Of a stretch of 44,691 bases of DNA, positions 31,968 to 39,237 are shown in pieces; the first letter of the stretch is position 1, and each line of letters starts with the position of its first letter. The notes beneath the pieces were generated by a model. That model searched no databases. It was not told the origin of the DNA and worked only from the letters and a program-made list of their open reading frames with translations. The position numbers and the translations under genes are program-made. Source of the stretch: a virus; the IMG/VR virus record IMGVR_UViG_3300044712_000455, positions 1-44,691 of that record; one strand, written 5' to 3'.

Positions 31968-32520
31968 TCCTCCCCTCTAGTTGTTTATTGTTTATTCCCC
32001 ACGTCTTTGTATTTTCGGGCATAGGTTTTCCAAAAGTAATTTCGTAGTGACACTTCATACAAAGAGTTCTGCAATTATTTATGTCAAATCTTAACTCCAC
32101 ATACTCTGCCCAAGGTTGAATATGGTCTACTTGGAGGATGCCTCCTCTAACCTGACACAATTGGCAAGTATAGTTATCACGCTCTAACACTGTTTTTTGA
32201 ATTTCCATCTTAAATTTATTTCTATCCATTCTATTTTGTGTCGTTATTCCGCCTTTCCAATTTGGATTTGTTTTTCCGCTAGGAACTTGACCTTTCTTAA
32301 ATGATCCCGAATTTGCTCTCATCAAACCTTTTATACCCTTATTCCAAGCCTGAGGCATAACACCTGTTTTGCCTTTATTCCAAGGCGTTACTCCCTTTTT
32401 AAAACCTCCACGCTTACCACTGAAAACTTTAAGCCTTCTTCCTTCAGCGTAGGCTTTTTTTAAGCCTTCACTTATAATTCTACTTCTTTCTGTTGGGTTG
32501 CTGTATATTCCTTTTGGCAT
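31960..32520 (-). CDS. HNH homing-type endonuclease with NUMOD3-like repeats
   Basis: A 186-residue protein. I choose ATG 32520 (MPKGIY..., a typical start of this family) over TTG 32532. Residues 36-90 hold several basic F/P..KG repeats (FKKGVTPWNKGK, AWNKGIKG, SFKKGQVPSGK) of NUMOD3 type. The HNH core has C119/C122, VDHIQPW with Asp132-His133, Asn148-Asn149, and C154/C157-His158. It is wedged between the adaptor and ejection genes and overlaps the latter by eight bases. It is likely a selfish mobile endonuclease, though some HNH proteins assist packaging. Confidence 0.88.
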   Translation of the reverse strand: MPKGIYSNPTERSRIISEGLKKAYAEGRRLKVFSGKRGGFKKGVTPWNKGKTGVMPQAWNKGIKGLMRANSGSFKKGQVPSGKTNPNWKGGITTQNRMDRNKFKMEIQKTVLERDNYTCQLCQVRGGILQVDHIQPWAEYVELRFDINNCRTLCMKCHYEITFGKPMPENTKTWGINNKQLEGRIG

Positions 32521-32521
32521 A

Positions 32522-33229
32522 TTAGATGTCAAACCTTCCTCTCATATCTCGACTATTTCTTGCTCCAAAAAAGTCCGGAACGTCAAAAAATGGCATATTC
32601 TTTTCATACTTAGCCATTTCCTGTCTAATTTTACCCCAAGAAGTAGCCAAAATCTGTTTTGCTTCCATACTTTTAAATTCAGCGCCTTTATCGTTGTCTG
32701 CCTTGGCTCTAAGTATTGCCATTGCTTCCAGTACAACTGCTTCATTTACTTCTGGTGTTGAGTAAGAAAAGACAGTGGTATCAGAATCACTTGTCATTGT
32801 AGTTACTACCTTTTTACCCCAGACACATATTTCTAAATCAGCAGTCGTTGGAACTGGAAAGATAAAATACTGCCTATTAAAGTTTGCCCATTTTTTACTT
32901 GTGTCATCGGAATTGTCTGTTTTCCAATTCAAATAATCGTCAAAAGTTAGTGGTGATCCATCTGGATCCTCACCCCATCTATCGCCATTTACTGTTAATT
33001 TCCAGATAGAATTTGATCTCCAAGTATCCGGATAATCATAATATTCTTGACTTGCGACTGTTACAGTTTTCTTTGCATCTTGAAGCTCTGGCCAAGGAAA
33101 AAGACCTGCTGCTTTTCTGTAGGCTCTATTGACGGCCAAATCTATTGCTGTTGGCGAGTATAGGGTAGATTCGCTTCCAACTGTTAAGTCTGATTGTATC
33201 GCTGTACGCAGATCACTTAGTGTTTCCAT
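32522..33229 (-). CDS. Head-tail adaptor/connector protein
   Basis: A 235-residue protein. Its N-terminal helix SPTAIDLAVNRAYRKAAGLF followed by PWPELQ is the signature of podovirus head-tail adaptors (SU10 adaptor/gp4-gp11-like). A beta sandwich then has TVASQEYYDYPDTWRSNSIW. The C-terminal helices (ILRAKADNDKGAEFKSMEAK) carry the Asp/Lys-rich 'KAD..KGAEF' commonly seen in this family. It would dock under the portal. It has its own promoter of the conserved structural class, with ATG seven bases after the -10 box. Confidence 0.8.
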   Translation of the reverse strand: METLSDLRTAIQSDLTVGSESTLYSPTAIDLAVNRAYRKAAGLFPWPELQDAKKTVTVASQEYYDYPDTWRSNSIWKLTVNGDRWGEDPDGSPLTFDDYLNWKTDNSDDTSKKWANFNRQYFIFPVPTTADLEICVWGKKVVTTMTSDSDTTVFSYSTPEVNEAVVLEAMAILRAKADNDKGAEFKSMEAKQILATSWGKIRQEMAKYEKNMPFFDVPDFFGARNSRDMRGRFDI

Positions 33230-33236
33230 ACTTCAA

Positions 33237-33266
33237 ATAATAGTTTGCCCTTTTAGGGGAAGGCAA
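33237..33266 (-). promoter_or_regulatory. Conserved structural-gene promoter (adaptor)
   Basis: Minus strand: TTGCCT (33266-33261), an 18-base spacer starting TCCCCTAA and ending AAAC, and TATTAT (33242-33237). ATG follows after seven bases. It shares hexamers and spacer ends with the promoters at 16.4 and 37.1 kb. Confidence 0.75.
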
Positions 33267-33268
33267 CA

Positions 33269-34216
33269 CTACTCAACTTGATTCAAAAAAATAGTGTACT
33301 TAAAATTAGCTAAAGTGCTTGACCGCATTATTTCAAGTGTCGACTGTGAGTCTGTAAATTCTCCATATTCATTTCCTGCTGCTGTTCCATTGTCGTCCAT
33401 GATAAAACCAATTCTATTTCCGCTTGACCATCCAGCCCTACCAATAATTTCCTCAACAATTGTTTTTACATTTACACCAAGACCATTTCCTTGACTTAAA
33501 GTGCTGTTGGAAGAAACAGAGGCCGTAGTTTTTGCCCTAGCAGTAGCAGGAGTACCACCATTAAAACTACTTGTATTGTCCTCATCTATTCCATAGACAA
33601 TCATTTTGACTTGTCCTGATCCTAATCTATCTCCAATATATAAATTTAGAGTTGCGCTATAAACTGTTTCACTTTGGTCAAGAGTTACACCGCCTTGAGT
33701 TCTAACCGCCCCTTTTTCTACATTAAATATTGGGTCATTGTTACCAACATACCAATCTCCAGCCGTATATCCCAGATCAGATTCCATTCCCATTTGATCA
33801 GTTTGACTAGACACTCCTCCTTGCTGAATTGGATAAAAATACTTCCCTACATTACTTCTAGCTCTAACATATAAATTAGTATTATCCGCCCATGCAATAA
33901 TGTCATGTGTATTTTCTGCCTCGTATACATCTATTTCAGATCCTATCCTAAATGGACTAATAAAATAGTCTGTATTATCACCCACCACCGAATTTGTAGC
34001 CACTGCTGAGTCTAGCTGTGTGTGGACAAGAAAAAAAGGCACATAGCCTAAATTGTGTGGAATTGTTACAGTTCTAGCACTGTCTGTTAAAGTATCGTTT
34101 CCTTGTGCATGTATTCTAAACGTCTGATATTGAGAACTAAAAGCAAGTTGCTGTGGAGTAGCCGTGTTAACATCAAATCCGGGTCTTGAAATTTTTATTC
34201 CGTATCCTGCTGTCAT
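33269..34216 (-). CDS. Tail/fibre protein with GIK-PGxDVNTA repeat domain
   Basis: A 315-residue protein. The N-terminal module (YGIKISRPGFDVNTATPQQL, then VTIPHNLGYVPFFLVHTQ) is shared with the next gene upstream, which has two copies. The rest is a beta-rich domain with ETVYSATLNLYIGDRLGSGQ and VEEIIGRAGWSSGNRIGFIM, resembling a carbohydrate-binding-like jelly roll. It overlaps the upstream gene by ATGA. A tail fibre or receptor-binding role is inferred. Function of the repeated module is unknown. Confidence 0.65.
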   Translation of the reverse strand: MTAGYGIKISRPGFDVNTATPQQLAFSSQYQTFRIHAQGNDTLTDSARTVTIPHNLGYVPFFLVHTQLDSAVATNSVVGDNTDYFISPFRIGSEIDVYEAENTHDIIAWADNTNLYVRARSNVGKYFYPIQQGGVSSQTDQMGMESDLGYTAGDWYVGNNDPIFNVEKGAVRTQGGVTLDQSETVYSATLNLYIGDRLGSGQVKMIVYGIDEDNTSSFNGGTPATARAKTTASVSSNSTLSQGNGLGVNVKTIVEEIIGRAGWSSGNRIGFIMDDNGTAAGNEYGEFTDSQSTLEIMRSSTLANFKYTIFLNQVE

Positions 34217-34950
34217 GTTATTGGATCTATTAAAATATAATACTTAATTTTAACGGTTTGGCTTGAAGTTGTGGTTATTTGCACGTTTAGATTAGTATCA
34301 TCTGTCCAAGCCTTTACAATAGCTCCATGCACGTCATCTTCTGTAAAATTAGGATACCATCTACCACTATTTTCTACCTCATATAATACAAAATATGCCG
34401 GTATTACGGACAATCCATGAGCCACTGTTACAGTTCTTGATCCATTGGCAGTAGAACTTGTATCTCCTTCTAAAGCTATCTTTAGAGAATTTTTTTCACT
34501 ATTAAATGTTTGCTGTAGGATATTTGCAGTGTGTACGCTATATCCATCCTTGCTTACCTTCATTCCATAATCATTTGTAGATACTATCGATGGAGCAGTA
34601 CCTGTGTCTGCTGGCTCATAAAAGATATAGTAATATGCTTCTGTCTGGTTTGCGTTTTGCTGCTTAATATAAACCTTGGATGTATCGGCTCTTGCAACTG
34701 CTGTGCCAAGATCGGCAGTTCCTAAATAAAAAGCATCTGGGTTTGGCGTTGTGTCTTTGACATATACCAAAAACTGAGGCACATAGCCTAGATTGTGTGT
34801 TATTTCTGTCCAAGTACCAGAAAGTGAAGTTGTACCAGAAGAAAATACCTTTAAAAGTGTCATTCCGGTTTTTAAAGACAAATTTTTATCTCCCGCCGTA
34901 TTTACGTCATATCCCGGCTCGGATACTTTAATTCCGTATGTGAAGGCCAT
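34213..34950 (-). CDS. Tail/fibre protein with two copies of the GIK-PGxDVNTA module
   Basis: A 245-residue protein preceded by a GGGGAG ribosome site. It has an internal duplication: YGIKVSEPGYDVNTA with ITHNLGYVPQFLVYV in the first half, and YGMKVSKDGYSVHTA with VTVAHGLSVIPAYFVLYE in the second. The same module begins the next gene. It is beta-rich with no membrane segment. It is probably a trimeric tail appendage component; the role is inferred from position among tail genes. Confidence 0.65.
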   Translation of the reverse strand: MAFTYGIKVSEPGYDVNTAGDKNLSLKTGMTLLKVFSSGTTSLSGTWTEITHNLGYVPQFLVYVKDTTPNPDAFYLGTADLGTAVARADTSKVYIKQQNANQTEAYYYIFYEPADTGTAPSIVSTNDYGMKVSKDGYSVHTANILQQTFNSEKNSLKIALEGDTSSTANGSRTVTVAHGLSVIPAYFVLYEVENSGRWYPNFTEDDVHGAIVKAWTDDTNLNVQITTTSSQTVKIKYYILIDPIT

Positions 34951-34952
34951 AA

Positions 34953-35468
34953 TTAAAACTCCCCGTATCCTATTAAGACTCTATCGTGTGTGCCATCGTT
35001 TACTATAATTGTCGGCTCACCATTTTCATCTACATCTATTACTACTCGATTGTTTCCTACAATTACTTGACCTGTGATAAAACTCCCTGATCTAATTTCC
35101 CCCTTAACAACTAAGTTTCCGTTCGTGTCCAGTGAAAAGGCTACAATTCCTGCCGTATCTCTACCAACAATTCCATTTGGTGTGATTCTTACGTCTCCAG
35201 TTTCACCGCTTTCAAAGTTGCCTATCTGAAATCCACCCGACTGATCTAGGGTAAAAGACTGCAACACTCTTCTGCTGCTAGTGTTTAGTGCTGTACTAAG
35301 CAATTCAACTGCTGTTCTTTTTTTAGGCATTGGTTTATCTTTGGCTGTAGTGGTCGAATAAAGTTGGTTTGTATCTTTGTCTCCGGAAGAAGATGGCATT
35401 GGAATTAGTTCTCCGGGAAATGGAGAATCTTCTTGCACTGTTGGTGTGTAGATCTTTTCCTCGGCCAT
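34953..35468 (-). CDS. Tail protein, beta-rich C-terminus
   Basis: A 171-residue protein. An extended Pro/Ser-rich N-terminus (about 1-50) is followed by beta-hairpin repeats with many Gly, Asn and Asp (FTLDQSGGFQIGNFESGE, GRDTAGIVAFSLDTNGNLVV, VDENGEPTIIVNDGTHD). This is typical of fibre or tip proteins of phages. It is two bases downstream of the nozzle-like gene. No named family identified. Confidence 0.6.
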   Translation of the reverse strand: MAEEKIYTPTVQEDSPFPGELIPMPSSSGDKDTNQLYSTTTAKDKPMPKKRTAVELLSTALNTSSRRVLQSFTLDQSGGFQIGNFESGETGDVRITPNGIVGRDTAGIVAFSLDTNGNLVVKGEIRSGSFITGQVIVGNNRVVIDVDENGEPTIIVNDGTHDRVLIGYGEF

Positions 35469-35469
35469 T

Positions 35470-37083
35470 TTAATTAAAATAAACTCGGCTTCTAATAATG
35501 TTTGGTGTTGTGTTTGAGGCTGGATTTAATACAATTTTTTGCTCAACTACATCTGCTTCAAATCCTAGTCTGAAAGTAGCCTTTTTGCCTCCTGTTGTCG
35601 AAAATGCGCTACCGCCTTCTGCTGTATATGCCCTATTCCAGTCTGAGCCATGATTAACTTTAAAATACATTTCGACACTGCATCCTGCTGGAAGTGCTTC
35701 CATAAATAGCTCCGCATACTTGTAGTTTGTAATTTGCTCTGCGTTTTTAATAGGAGATCTAAACTCAAGTGATTCATAAGTACCAGTAGCCTTATTGTCT
35801 GGATCTACCGCTCTTACTCCATAACTGCTTCCGTCTCGATAAGAAGCAATTGTAACTCCGTCAATGTTTGCAACTGCGCCAATCTCATCTACATCCATCT
35901 CATACTCTAGCGTCATTGTAAAAGGCTGCTCTTTGTTTCTCCTGCCGTAATAATAAAGGCCGTTGTAACCTGAATCTGCCCCAAAGACTCCCCAGATGGA
36001 CATATTGGATAAAGTTTGCCTGTCTGTCCAAGAGAGCGCTGTTTGCTCCCAGTCAAAGACTTGAATCTGCTCTGATTCACTAGTTGCGCCTCCGGGGTTT
36101 ACTCTTCCACCACCGGGAAATCGTTTTGTAGGAAGTACGTCAACAAAGTTAGAAAATACCAATTCTCCATCATCTCCTATTTGAGCTAAAGGTACTTCAC
36201 AATCTATCATGCCATTTATTCCCTTGTCTGGATATCCTGCTTTGTAGCTTCCAACCACTGCTCTTCCATTTCTTTCCATAATTGATTTAATGTAGTTTCC
36301 GGGTATTACATCAAGTGCTTCGTTTGTAAAAGAATCGTCATATCCAACCATTGCTAGTTTTGATCCATTAGCAATGATATTTGATCCACCTATTTGCTTC
36401 ATTGTGTGCCAATCAGCGCCAGTTAGATTCTCGGCAACTGTTTCCACGTCTGTCCAGTTAGAATTACCCGGTATTTGTTTTTGTTTTACCTTAGTATCTG
36501 TCGCCCACTGTAAATAAGTATTTCCTGTCGTTGATGGTTTTTCTTCTGCTCCTTTAATAGCTCCATCTGGATCACGATATACATTTTTCCAATAACCAGT
36601 TGAGTATCTTCTGTAGATATATCCTCTATCCCCAAAGCCATATGTATTTCCATCTGAGCATTTAATTAAAAACAATATTAAATCTTGGAATATGTTTCCC
36701 AAGCCTGCGCTAGGAGATAAAGAAGGCGAAATGGAACTTGAACTAGAAGCACTAGAAGATGCAGACAAAGAGGCCGAGCTTGATGGCGAAGATGAGGCGG
36801 AAGGAGATAAGGAGGCCGATTTTGACAAAGAAGAAGTAGGACTAGGAGAAACAGACCTAGAAGCTGAACTGGACGGCGATTGAGAGGCAGAAGGAGACAA
36901 AGACATAGAGGAAGAGTGGCTTAAACCAAGTAACCCCTCTTCTTTCATGGCTTGACCACAAGAGAGAGTATTATTAGCTTTCCTGATATCTAAATTCTTT
37001 AGGAACTTAGCAGATCCTTTTGGTCCTCTATCGTTATAGCTACTAATTCCTCCAATCCAATCTTCAGTTTGAAATATAGGCAT
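35470..37083 (-). CDS. Tail nozzle/tube-like protein with Ser-X insert
   Basis: A 537-residue protein. The N-terminus FQTEDWIGGISSYNDRGPKG and LKNLDIRKANNTLSCGQAM match a family of beta-propeller-like podovirus tail proteins. An alternating-serine insert occupies residues about 56-126, then a long beta-rich domain follows (for example DLILFLIKCSDGNTYGFGDR). The insert separates the N-terminal strand pair from the rest, so it would loop out of a folded protein. It has a conserved-class promoter, with ATG six bases after the -10 box. Confidence 0.7.
   Translation of the reverse strand: MPIFQTEDWIGGISSYNDRGPKGSAKFLKNLDIRKANNTLSCGQAMKEEGLLGLSHSSSMSLSPSASQSPSSSASRSVSPSPTSSLSKSASLSPSASSSPSSSASLSASSSASSSSSISPSLSPSAGLGNIFQDLILFLIKCSDGNTYGFGDRGYIYRRYSTGYWKNVYRDPDGAIKGAEEKPSTTGNTYLQWATDTKVKQKQIPGNSNWTDVETVAENLTGADWHTMKQIGGSNIIANGSKLAMVGYDDSFTNEALDVIPGNYIKSIMERNGRAVVGSYKAGYPDKGINGMIDCEVPLAQIGDDGELVFSNFVDVLPTKRFPGGGRVNPGGATSESEQIQVFDWEQTALSWTDRQTLSNMSIWGVFGADSGYNGLYYYGRRNKEQPFTMTLEYEMDVDEIGAVANIDGVTIASYRDGSSYGVRAVDPDNKATGTYESLEFRSPIKNAEQITNYKYAELFMEALPAGCSVEMYFKVNHGSDWNRAYTAEGGSAFSTTGGKKATFRLGFEADVVEQKIVLNPASNTTPNIIRSRVYFN
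36705..36918 (-). repeat. Ser-X dipeptide insert in nozzle-like protein
   Basis: About 70 codons of alternating serine with Pro, Ala, Leu, Lys, Arg or Val, inserted near the N-terminus of an otherwise folded tail protein. Confidence 0.8.
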
Positions 37084-37089
37084 ATATCA

Positions 37090-37119
37090 ATAATAGTTTG
37101 GGTACTTAGGTCAAGGCAA
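37090..37119 (-). promoter_or_regulatory. Conserved structural-gene promoter (nozzle-like gene)
   Basis: Minus strand: TTGCCT (37119-37114), an 18-base spacer starting TGACCTAA and ending AAAC, and TATTAT (37095-37090). ATG follows after six bases, right behind the TAG stop of the fibre gene. Confidence 0.75.
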
Positions 37120-37120
37120 C

Positions 37121-39214
37121 CTAATAGTTTTCTGGAGGATATATTCTTGTATACTCGTTGTTTTGGCTGGAATAGTTATTGGAATAACTTGTGTTTTTGT
37201 CAGAATAGTTATTGGAATATTCAATCGGAAATATTAAATCAAAGTAATCAGTGGATAAAGAATAAGTAGTATCTGAAGCTGCTAATTGATAAACCCTACA
37301 AGCAACAATCCCTCCACCATCTTTATAATTAGTTAGGTTTGCCAGTCTTACTTCCATCTCAAAGTCTGCGTTTGCCGGAGAAGAAGAATTAGTTAGTATT
37401 GTTTCCCATCCGTTTGTCGTGTGATAGATTTGTAGATAAACAGGAGTACCAGAAGGAGCGAGTGTTGATCTACCTTCAAATTCCACCTTACAAGTTGTTT
37501 GACTTCCGGCAAAGTTTTTAAATTCATGGATTAAATATTTACCCTGTCCAGAAATTGCTACTCTGGTGTTATCTCTTACAGAAGCATTTGCTTCTTCTTG
37601 CTCTGAATATAAAGTTTCTAAATCACTATCATTGTTTGGTAAATTGTCTGCTGCTTGACGGCTATATGATGCATACCCCATTGATGGAGAAGGAGAAAAT
37701 GAGGCACTAGCAGATCTTGATGGAGATATTGACGGACTTTCAGATGCAGAAGCAGATGGACTCTCTGATGCAGAAGGAGATTGAGAAGCTGATGCGCTCA
37801 AAGATGGAGACATAGATGGTGATTCAGAAGCAGACTGAGATCTTGATGCGCTTGCCGAAGCCGACCTTGAAGCGCTTCTTGATGCAGATGCGCTAGGTGA
37901 CAAAGAAGCGGACGCACTAACAGAGGCGCTTGAAGAAGGAGATAAAGACCTAGATACTGAACTACTAGGACTTGTGGAGGCGGACGGAGACAAGGAGGCT
38001 GAGGCAGATGCAGATGCAGAGCTAGAGGCTGATGCTGAAGGAGACAAAGAGGCGCTTTGCCCGGCAAAATCTGTGTCTGTTGTGTCTGTAAAAGTTGGAG
38101 TGGTAGTACCAGTAACCGTATCATTATGATGTACCGCAATACGTCCAGCTCCACCATCTCCTCCTGATCTAAAGCCAACACCACCTGTACCACCAGACGC
38201 TAATAACTTAGTTGTTCCCAAAGTTGCAGTATCACATCCAATAAGAATAGATCCACCTGCCCCAGCTCCACCTCCTGTGTTGTCTGCGCTTGAGCTTCCA
38301 GTTGTTCCTCCATTTCCTCCTCCTACGTTTATTGTTCCAGATACAGAAATAGTTGCACCAAAAATAACCAAGATTCCTCCACCATTTCCACCTGATCCCG
38401 AATCAGCGTCTCCATTGCTTGCTCCACCGCCTCCAGCTCCTCCAAAAGTCATTGTGGTCAAGTCTGCTGCTCCAGATGTGCTTCCACCAGTTCCCTTTAC
38501 TGTTGCGCTTGCTTGATCTGTACCATTTGAACCAGCTACACCATTTCCTCCTCCGCCTCCACCAGCAATTCCATCTCCAGAATAAGCGCCTCCGCCTCCA
38601 TTTCCATTTGCAGAAGTTGAGGCACTACCAGCAGCAGCCGAACCCTCACCTTGAACTGCCTGAGTAGATGGTGAAGCCTTTGAAATTCCTCCTACAAATC
38701 CACCACCATTTGAAGGAGAGGTGTTTGCTCCATTTACGCCAGCAGTTCCAGTTCCGGTAATATCTCCTGTTACTGTTACAGTTCCGGTTGCGCCAAAGAC
38801 CAATATTCCACCGGTATTTCCATCCCAAGCCGGAATTGTCCACGTTCCAGATTGTACTGTTACATCTGTGTATTGTGGTATTTTTATAGCCTGTGCTTGT
38901 GATGAGCCAGAATCGGTATAGGTATATTGAAGTGCTGTCTGTAGGGTCAATGAAGTTGTACCACCACCAGAAGAGACTTTGTTTATTTCCCACTGCCCTA
39001 CACCAGTCCCTCTAGTTTGATGAATCAACAATAGGTCTCCATTTGCAAAAGTTGAACCAGAAGTAGTTAGTGTTGTAGAAGAAGAAGTACCGCTACAAGA
39101 ATCCTTGGTAAGAGTAGGAACTGTTGCAGAAGAATATGCACCATCGCCACCACTTCCAAAAGGCTGTCCAGTTTGAACCCTAGTGATTTTTTGCCAAGAA
39201 TTTAAAGTCGCCAT
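37121..39214 (-). CDS. Glycine-rich adhesin/tail fibre with Ser-X tract
   Basis: A 697-residue protein. Residues 1-115 are a Thr/Ser-rich beta domain. Residues about 120-385 are Gly-rich, with runs such as GGGGGNGVAGSNG and GGAGGGGASNGDADSG that suggest polyglycine-II or pectate-lyase-like packing. Residues about 390-511 are an alternating-serine tract. Residues about 515-697 are a beta-sandwich-like tip (CKVEFEGRSTLAPSGTPVYL, YLQIYHTTNGWETI). The gene directly follows the bifunctional glycosyltransferase. Glycine-rich tips bind receptors in other phages, and the serine tract is a likely glycan carrier. Confidence 0.75.
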   Translation of the reverse strand: MATLNSWQKITRVQTGQPFGSGGDGAYSSATVPTLTKDSCSGTSSSTTLTTSGSTFANGDLLLIHQTRGTGVGQWEINKVSSGGGTTSLTLQTALQYTYTDSGSSQAQAIKIPQYTDVTVQSGTWTIPAWDGNTGGILVFGATGTVTVTGDITGTGTAGVNGANTSPSNGGGFVGGISKASPSTQAVQGEGSAAAGSASTSANGNGGGGAYSGDGIAGGGGGGNGVAGSNGTDQASATVKGTGGSTSGAADLTTMTFGGAGGGGASNGDADSGSGGNGGGILVIFGATISVSGTINVGGGNGGTTGSSSADNTGGGAGAGGSILIGCDTATLGTTKLLASGGTGGVGFRSGGDGGAGRIAVHHNDTVTGTTTPTFTDTTDTDFAGQSASLSPSASASSSASASASASLSPSASTSPSSSVSRSLSPSSSASVSASASLSPSASASRSASRSASASASRSQSASESPSMSPSLSASASQSPSASESPSASASESPSISPSRSASASFSPSPSMGYASYSRQAADNLPNNDSDLETLYSEQEEANASVRDNTRVAISGQGKYLIHEFKNFAGSQTTCKVEFEGRSTLAPSGTPVYLQIYHTTNGWETILTNSSSPANADFEMEVRLANLTNYKDGGGIVACRVYQLAASDTTYSLSTDYFDLIFPIEYSNNYSDKNTSYSNNYSSQNNEYTRIYPPENY
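37682..38052 (-). repeat. Ser-X dipeptide tract in Gly-rich fibre
   Basis: About 120 codons of alternating serine with Ala, Pro, Leu, Arg, Glu, Gln or Val, lying between the glycine-rich region and the C-terminal domain. Confidence 0.8.
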
Positions 39215-39237
39215 TTACCAAAGTTTAGAAGAACCGA

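Noticed and set aside
32498-32765. Plus-strand frames near the adaptor gene start
   Set aside because: They lie opposite the adaptor gene, have no promoter and read like antisense shadows.
38277-38516. Plus-strand proline-rich frame
   Set aside because: It is the complement of the glycine-rich fibre region (GGN opposite NCC), so the composition is an artefact.
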